Source: Dromiciops gliroides (taxonomy: Eukaryota > Chordata > Mammalia > Microbiotheria > Microbiotheriidae). Taken from it: DNA of 64,000 bases. The notes beneath the pieces are model-generated. The model searched no databases. It saw only the letters and a list, made by a program, of their open reading frames with translations, and had not been told where the DNA came from. Of this stretch, positions 46,023 to 57,269 are shown piece by piece (within the stretch, counting starts at the first letter, position 1; each line of letters opens with the position of its first letter). Where the stretch lies: the NCBI RefSeq assembly GCF_019393635.1, contig NC_057862.1:95789159-95853158 (forward strand). Reading direction: 5' to 3'. The position numbers and the translations under genes were made by a program.

Positions 46023-46315
46023 GTTGTTGTCCTTAGTTCTCAAAGAAAACCAAAATGACTTCATTATGTTAGAGTCAAGTTACAGTGTGTCTGAGTGTAG
46101 TTGATAAGACCAATACCAGCTTGGAATGTTCTGCCACAGATCAGGCACAAATAATCCATTTTAACATTTGAGTTGGATTCTCTAAATCTGCTCATCTCAT
46201 GTTTCTTTTGAACTGCTTCATTTCTTCTTTGCTCATAGAGCACAGTACTTTGTCTGATGAGGGCACACCATGCTGAGAAGTTCTGTGTCAGTTTCTCCCA
46301 TATCATGAAATCAAT
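46023..46315 (-). mobile_element. RTE-type LINE 3' end (ORF C-terminus), antisense
   Basis: On the minus strand a frame from 46306 to 46064 reads WCALIRQSTVLYEQRR and then a zinc-knuckle-like motif YLCLICGRTFQAGIGL with a later His. This matches the C-terminal CxxC...RIGL...H segment typical of endonuclease-reverse transcriptases of the RTE group. It is followed by the 3' terminus (reverse of TTAGTTCTCAAAGAAAACC) and then by the trinucleotide array. Confidence 0.75.
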
Positions 46316-46321
46316 TCCAAA

Positions 46322-46420
46322 GTTCTATTACTACTACCATTAACACTACTCCCACCACCACCACCACCACCACCATCACTCCAATCACCACCACCATCAC
46401 CTCTACTACCACTGATACTA
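46322..46420. repeat. (ACT/CAC)n trinucleotide array, right flank
   Basis: ATTACTACTACC followed by CACCAC units and degenerate TACCAC. It mirrors the array at 45534-46022 across the RTE fragment. Confidence 0.9.
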
Positions 46421-46669
46421 GAACTGATTTGATTACTATGGAGACTACAATTGTTTGACCATTATCTAGCATCTTAAAGTTTTAAAGAACTTTATCTCAT
46501 CTTATCTAGTGGTCTATAATGTTTAAGGTCCATAGACAAAAAAGCCCCAATTTGTGGTTTATGTGGTGGTTTGGTTCATGTATTCTTTCTTCTAAAATGT
46601 TTTTCTCATATGTCCTTTCTTCTTTGGTCTCATTTTCATTAACCTGATTTAAGCTTCTGAACTTATTCA

Positions 46670-47520
46670 GCAAGTGTCTATTAAGCACTTAGTATGCACG
46701 GAGCTTGTGTATTAGGGAAGTACAAAGGTGAATAAACTTTTCCTTTCATTGAAGGTGTGTGCAAACCAGGAGAGAGTTAAGGTGAGTACATAAAGAACCA
46801 CATCTATATGTCAAAATATGTCGAAATAATCAAAGTATTGAGGGAATTTAGTGAAAGGAGAGGATCAGGGATAGCTTCATCAAATATAAGGTGTTTGACC
46901 CAGACCTTAAAAACTGAATGGTAATTAACAAATGGAAATGGTGGAGAATGGAATTTCAGGTGGAAAGAAGTGCATAAACAAAGGCATGTTCACAAAATAA
47001 TTATTATTCCAATCTTGTTTATGGCACATAGCATGAGAAAACTAGTAGATAAAGCAAAGTAAAGAAATTGGAGCCAGATTATAGAGGTCATTGAATGACA
47101 GGATCAGGAATTTGTGTTTTGTTTTCTAGACAACACAAAGATTTTGAGCAGTTGGAATACCATGAATCAGAATCCTTTTAGGAAGACTAACTTGTACAGG
47201 ATGTACTTGATGAGGTAGGGTGGAGGAATTGAAAGATAAGAGAGGCCTGAGTAGGGTTGAATGTAGTGAGGATAAAGTGAAGAACTGCAGTTGATGGGAC
47301 TAAATGATTGAAAGTAGGGAACAAAGGAAACAGAAGACTCAAAGAGGATGATTGACACTTCAAGCTTAGGTGATTAAGAGGATTGACTGATAGATGAATT
47401 CAGAGGATGGTGGTACTATTTACAAATAGAGAAAACAAGAAGATATTGGGGACTTTTTTGGGGGCGGCTTTGTTTTGAGCTTGATGGCATCGTGGAACAT
47501 TCAAATGGAAGATTAAAGTG
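46670..47520 (-). mobile_element. L2, antisense
   Basis: GTCTATTAAGCACTTAGTAT, then CAGACCTTAAAAACTGAATG, ATTGGAGCCAGATTATAGAG and GAGCTTGATGGCATCGTGG follow antisense L2 order. Confidence 0.8.
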
Positions 47521-47529
47521 TGAATTAAT

Positions 47530-48060
47530 TAACTGCCATTTCTATAACACTTTAGAGTTTGCAAACTATTTTACATACATTATATCATTTGAACTTCACA
47601 AAAGATTGTTGTGATAGTTACCATAGGGAAGGAAGGAGGGAATAAGAATTTGTATAGCACCTACAATGTGCCAAGTGCTGGGAATAAATATCTCATTTGA
47701 TCCTCACAATAACCCTGGAGAGGTAGGTGCTATTATTATCTCCATTTTATCAATAAGGAAATTTCAGGTAAACAGAGGTTAAGTGACTTGCTTTAAGTGA
47801 ATTAAGGGTCCCACACCTAGTGTCTGAGGCTGGATTTGAACTCGGGTTTTCCTGAGCCCAGACCCAGTGCCCTATCCACTATGCTACCAGATGCCTTCTA
47901 ATAATATTATAGGTATTATTATATCCGTTTTAGAGATGAGGAAACAGAGCCTCAGAGAACTTTTTATCTAGCTTCTGGTGAAACAATTAGGAAACATCAG
48001 AGGCAGGATTTGAATACACGTCTTCCTCACTCCAAGTCCATCAGGCTCTGGGCATGTTTT
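47530..48060 (-). mobile_element. MIR copies, antisense (two or more)
   Basis: CCTCACAATAACCCTGGAG, CCATTTTATCAATAAGGAA and TGAACTCGGGTTTTCCTGAG, then a second copy with GTTTTAGAGATGAGGAAAC and ACACGTCTTCCTCACTCC. Confidence 0.78.
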
Positions 48061-48254
48061 GGATGGACATATTACTACACCTATTACCACGGAAGATATC
48101 TAAAATCCAATATTCCAGTTTCTCAATGAAATTGAGAAAGGTGGTGAATTTAGAGATTGAAATGGATTATTACCTTCCTAAACAGCTGTTAAGACTTTTT
48201 GATAATGGAGATGACTTACATTAAGATCTTAGCTAATTTTAAGAATTCATATTA

Positions 48255-48440
48255 AACTGAACTTAGAATTAGGGGTCCTGGATTCTGGTCCTAGTTCTGT
48301 AATTAGCTGTTTGTGTGATGTTTGGCAAGTCATCTTGGCCTCCATTTTCTCCTCTCTATCATAGTGATTAGGAAGCTACAAAGAAAGATAATGCATGACC
48401 TTTGCATTCAGAGTTCAATCTGGTTGGGAAATAGACTCTG
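48255..48440 (+). mobile_element. MIR, sense
   Basis: GGATTCTGGTCCTAGTTC and TTTGGCAAGTCATCTTGGCC in MIR order, diverged. Confidence 0.65.
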
Positions 48441-48447
48441 GAAATGA

Positions 48448-48687
48448 TTAATAATAATAATAATAATGATAATGATAACAACAATAATAAAATGAACAAA
48501 CAAATAAATAAATAAATAGATAAATGAATGAACAAATAAACAAATGGATGAATGATTGAATGAATGAATGAATAAAAGCAGATAAGTAAAATGAACGAAT
48601 GACTAGATAAATAAACAAACAAACAAATAAATAAATGGATGAATGAATAACTAAATAAATAAATGGTCAGAAAAATAAGTAAGCAAG

Positions 48688-48743
<56 letters not shown>

Positions 48744-48765
48744 GATAGAGATAGAGATAGATAAA
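48448..48765. repeat. Compound tetranucleotide array (AAAT/AATG/GATA)n, about 320 bp
   Basis: AATAAT, then AAAT and AATG variants, ending in a pure (GATA)n run of about 13 units at 48690-48743 and a GATAGA transition. The 142-codon minus-strand frame across it is an artefact. Confidence 0.95.
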
Positions 48766-48914
48766 TTAACAAATGGTAATAGCCAGTGTGTGACAAATGA
48801 CAATTGGGTATTCAGATAGCAAATGCTTTTCTGAGGAAAGAGAAGTATCTGTGGGTTGGGTGAAGGGAAGTTTTCTTTAGAGAAGAAGGAAAGTTAGTAA
48901 GATATATAGGTTAG

Positions 48915-50100
48915 AGGACTGTAGTTGGAGTCAAGTGTTTGAACCCCTCTTTTGATTGTTTTAAAACTTTTTTAATGTTTATTTTAAAAAATTTTTCCAT
49001 AAATGTATTTTATTATTTTCCAGTTACATATAGAGATAGTTTTCAACATTTATTTTTTAAATAAGATTTCTAAGGTTCAATTTTTTGCTCCTTCCCCCCT
49101 CCCACCACCTTCCCCAAGAAAGCAAGCAATCTGATATAGGTTATATATGTATATAATATATATATATATAATCACATTAAACATATTTCTGCATTAGTCA
49201 TGCTGTGAAAGATGAATCAGAGCAAAAAGGGAAAATCTCAAAAAAGAAAAACAAACAAAAAAATGGAAATAGTATGCTTCACTCTGTATCTAGATTCCAT
49301 AGTTTTGTTTTGTTTTGTTTTGTTTTTCTGGATTTGGAGAGCATTTTCCATCATGAGTCCTTTGGAACTATCCTGGACCATTGTATTGCTTCGAAGAGTC
49401 AAGTCTATCACAGTTGATCAACACACAATGTTGTTGATATTGTGTACAGTATTCTCCTGGTTCTGATCATCTCACTTGACATCAGTTCATGTAAGTCCTT
49501 TCAGGTTTCTCTGAAATCTGTCTGCTCATCATTTCTTATAGTACAATACTATTCCATTACATTCATATACCACAATTTTTTCTGCCATTTCCCAGTTGAT
49601 GGGCATCCCCTCAATTTCCAATTCCTTGCCACCACAAAAAGAGCAGCTATAAATAATTTTGTACTTGTGGGTCCTTTTCCCTTTTTTATGATCTCTTTGG
49701 GGAAAAGACCTAATAGTGGCATTGCTGGGTCAAAGGGCATGCACAGCTTTATAGCCCTTTGGCATAGTTCCAAATTGCTCTCCAGAATGGTTGGATCAGT
49801 TCACAGCTCTATCAACAATGTATTAGTGTTCCAATTTTTCCACAGCTTCTCCAACATTTATTATTTTCCCTTTTTTTGTCATACTAGCCAATCTGATAGG
49901 TGTCAGGTGGTACTTCAGAGTTGTTTTAATATGCACTTCTCTAATCAATAGTGATTTAGAGCAGTTTTTCATATGGAAATACCTCTTTTGATTCTTAATA
50001 ACTGTGTGGTTCTGGATGAGACACTTGGCTTTTTTTTTTTTTTCAGAGGGTCAGTTTCCTCATCTGTAAAATGGGAATACTAATGCCAGTAGTACCCATT
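48915..50100 (+). mobile_element. MIR, sense, split by an antisense L1
   Basis: Left half GTAGTTGGAGTCAAGTG; right half from 49982, TAATAACTGTGTGGTTCTGG and CTCATCTGTAAAATGGG. The halves are colinear around the L1. Confidence 0.8.
48958..49981 (-). mobile_element. L1 3' end (1.0 kb), antisense, 12-bp TSD
   Basis: A 5'-truncated L1 inserted in a MIR. The minus strand 49773-49549 reads as ORF2 C-terminus (PFDPAMPLLGLFPKEII and KKLWYMNVME). The 3'UTR and T-rich end lie at the left. The duplication is CCTCTTTTGATT at 48946-48957 and 49982-49993. The plus-strand 169-codon frame is an antisense artefact of the L1. Confidence 0.93.
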
Positions 50101-50103
50101 GTT

Positions 50104-50350
50104 GTGGACAGCTAGGTGGTGCAGTGGATAGAGTGTCCAGAAGACTAATTCATGTGAGTCCAGGTTTGGTCTCAGACTCACTAGTTCAGTGACCTTGGGC
50201 AGGTCACTTCACCCTGACTGACACAGTTTCTCACCTGAAAAAATGACCTGGAGAAGGAAATATCAAATTATTCCATTATCTTTACCAAGAAAAACCAAAA
50301 TGGGGTCACAGAGAGTAGTATTACTCATGACTTAATAATAACAAATTTAC
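50104..50350 (+). mobile_element. MAR1-type CORE-SINE, sense
   Basis: GGACAGCTAGGTGGTGCAGT, CACCTGAAAAAATGACCTGG and TTTACCAAGAAAAACCAAAA, then CATGACTTAATAATAAC. Confidence 0.88.
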
Positions 50351-51024
50351 AAAAACAACAAAAACCTACTGTTAGGATCAAATGAGATTGTGTATATAAA
50401 TCTCTTTATAAAAAATGATAAAGGATGGAGTGCAGGTGCTTCATTTGCATAAAATAAACTGGAAAGGATTTGAAGAGCATAGAGTCACAGACAATACTGG
50501 GAAATCTCTCATGGAGCTTTAATTCTAGCAGGAGGATTTTTACAGAGCTACTACAAAGTGTTGGCCTTATATGGAAGTAGAGTGTTTAATCAATTCTAAG
50601 GTTTGATCTGTGTGGTGCTGGTAGGGCAAGCCTGCCCTAAATATTTCCCTAACCTATACAATATAGTGTCTGAAATGCCATTATTCAAGAATCGTTTCTT
50701 TGAATTCTTCTCTCTGTGGTCCTCTTTTAAAGTGTAAAAGTAAGAATTCCATAAATATCTATAGAATGAATGACAGGATGAATGAATTAAGGAAAGAAAA
50801 AAATTTCCTGTGATATGACCCATTTAAAGATACTGAAATTTGAGGGAGATATTTGGTCTACGTTTCTTCTGAAAAAAAGTAACCCTGGACAACTTTCAAA
50901 ATGGTACAATTGATCAGGACACGCAAGGAGACAAAGGAGAGTAGAAAAATATAGATGAATGAATATAATTTTATTCCTGGTGAAATTCTTTAAAAAATAT
51001 TAAAAAGATGATTTGTGAGTATTT

Positions 51025-51235
51025 GGGGTAGCTAGGTGAAGACCTGAATTCAAATCTGGCCTCAGATACTTACTATCTGTGAGACCTTGGGCAAGGCACT
51101 GTAACCTGTTTGCCTCAGTTTCTTCATCTGTAAAAGGAGCTGGAGAAGGAAATGGCAAACCATTCTGGTGACTTTTGAGAAAACCCCAAATGGAGTCACA
51201 AAGAGTCAGACATTACTGAAATGATTAAAAACCAT
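51025..51235 (+). mobile_element. MAR1-type CORE-SINE, sense, 5' shortened
   Basis: GGGTAGCTAGGTGAAGACC (internal head deletion), GTTTGCCTCAGTTTCTTCA, GGAGAAGGAAATGGCAAACC and AGAAAACCCCAAATGGAGTC. Confidence 0.88.
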
Positions 51236-51694
51236 CAATAAATGTGAGCATATAGAATGTAGGAATCATTAAAAGCCTATATGGCCTCATGAAGAATGGG
51301 TCACTCATGCTACATTACCCTAATTCCCTGTTTTTATAGGGTAACTATACTAAGGTAGATCAGAGGCATTAGGGAGACATTGTACACTTACAATGGATTT
51401 CAGCAAAGCTTTTGACAAAGTCTGTCATGTTCTCCTTGTGGATAAAGTAAGGACATGTATAATAGATGATAGTATAGTTATGAGAATTATGAGCTGGACT
51501 TAATCCAAAGAATAGTAATTATTGAGTTTGATGTAAACATGGAGAAAGGTCCCTGGGATCTGTTCTTAGCCCTGTGCTTTTCAATGTTTTGTTGTTCTTG
51601 TTGATTATTTTGATGGAGGCACAAAAGGCATGCTTGTCAAATTTTCAGGTGTCATAAAATCGGAAGAATAGTTAATAGGGTGGATGGTAGGCTT

Positions 51695-52255
51695 TAGAGA
51701 TCTCACAGGCATTTATTAAATGCCTACTTTGTGCTAGGTATTGTGCTAAATACTGAGGATACAAGAACAGAAATCAACAGTCCTTGTCCTCAGGATTTTG
51801 TAGTCTATCAATCATATAAGTGTACAAAATATAAGTATACAAATATAAGTATAACGATAAGTACAAGGCAATTTTACTCATTCTTTCATTCATTTGTTAA
51901 TCCAGTCAAGCGTTTATTTGTTTGTTCATTTATCTGTTTGTATGTCTCTCGGTCTTTTTCTTTCTCTGTGTCTGTCTAATCTGTTTCTGTCTCTCTGTAT
52001 CTGTCCCTCATTTCTGTCTCTGTCTCTGTCTCTCTCTGTATCTCTTTCTGTGTTTATTTATTTATTTTTTATTTAGTGGGGGAGAGGACAAATACTAGCA
52101 AGTGGGTGATAGGAAAGACCACCTGCAGAAAGTGGCATTTGAACTGAGTTTCGAACGAAACTAGGGGTTCTTAGAGACTGGGGTGAAGAGGGAGTAAACT
52201 CTTGGCACAGAAAGAAAAAGTAAAGATAAAAAACAAAGAGTGAAGCAGCCTCCTA
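51695..52255 (-). mobile_element. L2, antisense, with a (TCTG/TCTC)n expansion
   Basis: GCATTTATTAAATGCCTAC, CTTGTCCTCAGGATTTTG, then a TTTG/TCTG/TCTC-rich stretch (about 51885-52075) and GAACTGAGTTTCGAACG. Confidence 0.8.
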
Positions 52256-52445
52256 ATCATTACTGCTGCCTGAAAGGTAGACCCAGGGAGGTCATCTCCT
52301 ACTGGAGGTCTTAAAGTAGGGAAGGGAACACTGGATTTCTGGATGACCACTTGTTAGAGATATTGTAGATGGGATCAAGGCTGGGTTAGACCAGATGGCC
52401 TCCAAGGTCCCTTTCAGCTCTGAGATTTTGTGTCTTTGTGAAAGA

Positions 52446-53371
52446 GAGAAAATAGATGCAGAAGGTTAAGTTGAAAGATGCTTACTCCACAACTTGGTAT
52501 AGTTTATGTAACCATCGGCCAAGACCATAGCTACAGAGAAGGGCCCCAAATTATCCCCAAATACTAACATTCCAAGACCTGGCAGAATCTCCCTTGCTAA
52601 GTTGAGACTCTGCAAAGCCATCTTTTCAGTCACTTATTTTGAGGACATGTTTCCATAATTAAGGAAAGAGAATTCTGCTAACAATCAGTGGGATTAAAGA
52701 AAAAGGCTTACTCTTTGCTGTTGTTATTCTGAAATGCCATCTGTCTCTGATGCCTCACATGATACAGCTTAGCATTCCAAAAAAGAAAAGTAAAGAAAAG
52801 TAGAAAATACATTAATTAATTATAAGAGATATTTACCTTCCAACGGGTTTATAAGCTAGTAAAATGAGGTTCCAGTTCACTGGCAGGCCAAATAATACTG
52901 CATTTAACCAAATGTAAGGAAGCTTCAGATTCTTATAGTTCCTGCCTTTATAGATCATTTGTGACTTATACACTAGCTCATAAGTGTTGATCATTTACTT
53001 ATGACTCTTAAAGAGATTGGGAGTAGTCAGTTAACATATGTATGTAATATTATATAATAACATAATACAATAATATTATGTATATACACATATGCATACA
53101 TGCATACATGCAAATATCCCTTCAGCAGGGTGTGTAGCAGGCCCTCTTAAATGGCATGTTTATTTATGGGAAGACCTTATGCACCCCCATCACATACAGG
53201 CCCAGAAGGTATAAATAAAATCCCTTCAAATGTTTAGACACATATATTTTTTGAAGCCTCCACAAAAATGTCAACTTTTCTTGAGATTTTCTCTCTTAAC
53301 TCCCTCCCATATACACACACATGGACACAGTAGCAAAACTAAGGAACTCCTGGTCTACCTCTTTCACCTAC
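52446..53371. other. Interval without recognised features
   Basis: AT-rich. A TA/CA-rich stretch lies at about 53036-53110. No gene or clear repeat was identified. Confidence 0.45.
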
Positions 53372-53375
53372 AAAC

Positions 53376-54045
53376 TGTGATAAAATAATGGAATTTGGCA
53401 GATGTCCAGGGGTTCCACCTGAATGATTATACTGTTTGGGAAATGGCTAGGGATGATTAGATATGGGCCACACCTGGCCTGCCCTAAATTATGTATGCTG
53501 CTGATGTTAACAGGGGAACCACTCTCCTCATCCAGCTTGAAGGACCTCCCTTTTGGGGGAGGGAGAGTAAAAGTAGAAAAGGGAACACTCCCTGAGGGGA
53601 GCTTGTCTTTCCTGCCTGTGAGCTTCTGTGAGCAGACCGCTGAGAGGCCACACAGCTGTTTCCTATTGAAACTACAGACCCCAGGTGGTGAATTAATAAA
53701 AACAATCTGTTTCTTTGAATTAGCTGAGCTGGAAGCAAGTTTGGGGATTGTGTCAGTCTTTTCTAGAGCCAGGGAGATTATCCATTTTTCTCTTTCCCTA
53801 TTTCTTTGTGATTGACTTAATTAATTTCACTTTTGCTGTGTATTTTATTCCCATTAATAAAACCTGATTTGTTTGTGGAAAAGAGGCTGTTGATCCCCTT
53901 TCTTATTGGCCTGGGAGAAAAAACTAAAAAAGGCAGTTCGGAGGGGAGGAAACTTTGGACCTAGAGGTCCCTCATTATTTTTTGAACCCCAATATTATGG
54001 CAAGATACCCAATTAACTCTCCCCATATTAAATTTGGCCCCTACA
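53376..54045 (+). mobile_element. Solo LTR candidate (670 bp) of an endogenous retrovirus-like element
   Basis: Starts TGTGATAAAATAATGG and ends GGCCCCTACA, giving TG...CA ends. It is flanked by a 4-bp direct repeat AAAC at 53372-53375 and 54046-54049. AATAAA at 53856-53861, with a T/G-rich stretch after it (CCTGATTTGTTTGTGG), marks a likely R-region poly(A) signal about 185 bp before the end. No adjacent viral genes were seen. A 130-codon frame inside (53423-53815) has no recognised viral domain and is probably chance. Confidence 0.65.
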
Positions 54046-54099
54046 AAACCCTATGAAATCACTCAAATTGTATTGGTGCAAAAAAAAAATGAAGTATGT

Positions 54100-54310
54100 T
54101 CCAAAAGGTGGTGGTCATAACATTTTCAACCTTGAATTCCTTTTGATAAGCCTTCTCTTCTCAAGGCTTGACTTAGTTGTCAGTTCTTTCATTTAGTCTT
54201 CCTCAATCCATCCCTTGGAAATTACATCTCCCTCTTAGATTATCCCAGAGCACTTTGTCCTACATCCCTCCTTTGGTCCCATCACTTCCCACTTAGTTTA
54301 TATATAGACC
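54100..54310 (+). mobile_element. L2 3' region fragment, sense
   Basis: CTTCTCTTCTCAAGGCTTG, TTCCTCAATCCATCCC and CCCAGAGCACTTTGTCC resemble the L2 3'UTR. Confidence 0.6.
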
Positions 54311-54314
54311 CCCA

Positions 54315-54590
54315 CTCCAGGTTGGCATAGTTGGTAGAGGGCTGTCTCTAGAGTCTGGAGGAATTGAGATTCAAGTGCTGACTTTATCACAAACTATCTG
54401 TGAGGGCTGGCTTGGGCAGCTGTTGCCTCTGACATACTGGCCATGTGATTCTAATCAAGTTCATAAATATTAGGTGCTACAGACTCTTAAGTCTAGAAGT
54501 TGTAGAGGGAGTGCCGACCTGCACTGGCAGAAAGAGTTTCCTCATCCTGCAATTCTTTAAATCAGAGAAATTACAGGTCCAATCTTTCCC
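54315..54590 (+). mobile_element. Therian CORE-SINE (THER/MIR-like), sense
   Basis: GTTGGCATAGTTGGTAGAGG head, then CATACTGGCCATGTGATTC, TAGAGGGAGTGCCGACCTG and GAGTTTCCTCATCCTGC, ending AGAGAAATTACAGGTCC. This matches a tRNA-derived therian SINE whose exact name I give only tentatively. Confidence 0.65.
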
Positions 54591-54894
54591 CCTTGTACTG
54601 TCCCTTATGTCTATGATTTATTAGGTGCTTAATAAAGATTTATTAATTTGGGTCTAATTGGCATAATGTACAGATGCCAGACCCAACCCAAACTTTCATT
54701 TAATAGGCAGAATTAGCATAAGAATATCTTTTCTATTTTTTATAATACCCAAATTCTCTGTACTGTTCCTGGCATCCTAATCATCTATAACTGTGACTCT
54801 GGAAGCTTCCTAATGAATTCTTCTGATTGACCTGAAGAGTTAAATCTTGTAGCCACAGTTTAGAATTTTTAGAAAATCCCATGTAGAGAAATCT

Positions 54895-55470
54895 TTCAAT
54901 AAATAAATCCAGTGAACACTTATTAAGGACCTACTATGGGGAATGTACTGAGCTAGGAACTATGGGCTTTCTTGTTTGTTTGTAGCCTCTTTATTATATC
55001 GGTGTAGTGAATTTCAAACACTGACACACCTATATCTACCTATATCTTCAACTAGACAGATGGACAGGGTAATGACTATTTAAGTGACTTGCTCAGAGTA
55101 ACCTAGCCAGTATTTGACAGAGATGGGCTTCAATTAAGTTCTTCCTGACTCATAGGTCAGCTCTTGGCCATGTGGCCAATCAGAAACAGGCTGTACAGAG
55201 AGAAAAACAAATTAGTTCCTAACTTCAAGGTGGATATATTTTACTGTTGAAGCAAGAGGGTAAATGCAATAGCATATAAGTATATATAAAAGAATACAGT
55301 GTTAATTTCAAGAGGGAAAGACTGCTAATTATTGAGAGCATTAGGAAAGGCCCCAATAGGAGATGGATTCTGAGCTGTTCTTTGAAGGAAGATAGGGATC
55401 CTATCTTACAAGGTCCTTGTAGGGATGTGTTTTGAAACTTCTTTGACATTAAATAATTAAGTTCGTGCCT
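54895..55470 (-). mobile_element. L2 end and MIR fragments, antisense
   Basis: ACACTTATTAAGGACCTAC (reversed L2 end), then a reversed MIR at about 55010-55170 (TTAAGTGACTTGCTCAGAG), then L2 antisense TGAGCTGTTCTTTGAAGG. Confidence 0.65.
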
Positions 55471-56570
55471 TGCCAATAGAAGGAGCATTCACAGCCCTTA
55501 CATATGTCCAAGCAGCATTTTCCCCAAATGATTTCATCCAGGAGACCTCATACTAAACTACAGTCTTCCCCTAACAAAATGGAGAGAATCTTAAAAGGAA
55601 ACAATTTATTACCTGAAGAAATATTGCCGTAGCGCTCTGGCGAAGCTACAATCTGCTGCACCCATCAGAGGTCTGCCCACAGCGACGTGCACTAATCTAA
55701 GCAGGATTATTAAAACATAAATTCCTATGTCTTCTCTTCCTCTCATTGGGCCTAAGCACCACCATGTTCATTAGATAGTAATATGAGGTTATATAATCTA
55801 ATTTTTATCCCTCTCAAAGGATATTGTAGGTCAAATATTAGGTGAAGATTCAACCTTTAAGCATAAGGAGAGCGTCATTTTTATTAAAGAAGACAACAAA
55901 GTCTAATGAGAATTATTATCAGAAATGGGCATAATAACAGAAATCTTTCAGGAGTGTTACTGTAATTCTCTTGCATATTGATGACCTGTTAGTGGCAGCA
56001 GAAAGCTAATGATATCCTGGGAATTTGCAAAGACTATTCTACATCCTGCCCTGCACATATATTCTAGTAGAAATCAGGACTGAGGGAGTCATGCTTTATA
56101 TTTAATCATGCTGCTTCCCTTATAGATATATGGAACTACCACATCAATTCAACTTATTGCCTGAAATAGGGAAGGGAAAAACTCCAGTTATTTCTCTTTG
56201 GTGCTATGATAGCAAACCATACCATGATGACTGGCAAATACTTCTATGGGTGCCTGTTGGCTCTTCTAGAGGTGGTAAACATGGAGCAGTGATGTAAATA
56301 AGAATGGCAGTGTGAAAGATGATACATGGAAGACATTAATAATTCTAGAACTTCTCTTGGTGAGTGGCTCAAATTTCAAACTTAGAGTAAGTTGGGACTA
56401 TTTCAGAAAAAAAAAAAAGGATTTCCCCTTCTCTTCCCCTGCTCCCCTTTCTACCCCCAAACTTCCACCCCTGGGAATTATTTTCCTTTCTCAAATAGGG
56501 ATCTCTATTTGCCTTCAGGTAAAAAGTTCAGAATAAGGCCACAAAGTCCATAAGGTAAAATGATCTTATA
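55471..56570. other. Repeat-free interval, candidate conserved noncoding element
   Basis: About 1.1 kb with no repeat I recognise. A CpG-containing stretch at 55628-55690 (GCCGTAGCGCTCTGGCG and CACAGCGACGTGC) is unusual in otherwise CpG-poor surroundings. No coding frame is convincing. Confidence 0.4.
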
Positions 56571-56579
56571 AGGAAGGGG

Positions 56580-57020
56580 TGCTGTAGTGGAAAGAAAACT
56601 AGGACTTGAAATAGGAAAACAAGGGTCAAGTTGTGACTTTGTTACTTACTGTGTGATCCTGGGCAAGTCGCTTAACCTCTGTTGGCCTCAGTTAGTTTCT
56701 ATTTAAAATGGGTATAATAACAGCAGTTACCTCCCAGGGTTGTTGTGAGGATTTAATGAGATAATAATTGTAAAGTCCTCAGGATAATGCCTGGCACATG
56801 GTTGGTTCTATATAAATGTTACTTATTATTATTATTATTATTGTTGTTGTTGTTGTTGTTGTTGTTGTTATTTGGAGTCAGAAAATCCCGATGAAGTTGT
56901 AACTTTGTCACTGTGTGAACATAAGTAAATTACTTGGCCATCCTGGACCTCAGTTTCTCATCTATACAATAAGAATTATAATATTTGAACCATTTACCAC
57001 ACTAGGCTGTTCTGTGAGTG
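56580..57020 (+). mobile_element. MIR copies, sense, with (TTA)/(TTG) trinucleotide tail
   Basis: TGTGATCCTGGGCAAGTCG, TTGTTGTGAGGATTTAATG and GCCTGGCACATGGTTGG, a TTA/TTG repeat at 56824-56870, then a second partial MIR (CAGTTTCTCATCTATACAA). Confidence 0.85.
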
Positions 57021-57269
57021 AGCAGAAATTGTGTATATAAGGTATTGGGTAAAATAGTTAGCAGAAATCCCATTGACATTAGGACAGAAGAAGTGAGATG
57101 CTTTGTAGCCTCATTAAACATAACCAATCTTTTTGGCCAGTTAACCATACTTGGCAGCTACTGTGTCTGAAGCACTCAAGTACGTTCATCCAAGGGATCA
57201 TACTGCAATGTAGTGCAGGAGACTTTTAGGTTTAATTAGACTTTATCTGTTTGGAGTCTCCCACATTTC

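Larger units (their letters stand above)
50870..52445 (+). mobile_element. CR1/L3-type LINE remnant, sense, with two later insertions
   Basis: The segment 51270-51690 translates (with indels) as reverse transcriptase: TMDFSKAFDKVCHVLL (about 51390-51437, the LDFSKAFD block) and GSVLSPVLFNV (about 51558-51590, the GSVLGPLLF block). The 3' end at 52290-52445 reads GGATGACCACTTGTTAG, then CCAGATGGCCTCCAAGGTCC and CTGAGATTTTGTG, the classic CR1/L3 terminus. It is interrupted by a MAR1 (about 51025-51235) and an antisense L2 (about 51695-52255). Confidence 0.8.

Noticed and set aside
45484..46104. 206-codon plus-strand open frame, the longest in the window
   Set aside because: Poly-Tyr, poly-Thr and His runs come from the ACT/ACC trinucleotide array. 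There is no domain and the frame is an artefact.
48368..48796. 142-codon minus-strand frame with Ser/Tyr/Ile/Leu repeats resembling a membrane protein
   Set aside because: It is a translation of the AAAT/AATG/GATA tetranucleotide array.
49442..49951. 169-codon plus-strand frame
   Set aside because: It lies antisense to an L1 3' end. The same frame recurs in other antisense L1 copies of the window.
53423..53815. 130-codon plus-strand frame as a possible gene or viral protein
   Set aside because: It lies inside the solo LTR candidate and shows no viral domain that I recognise.
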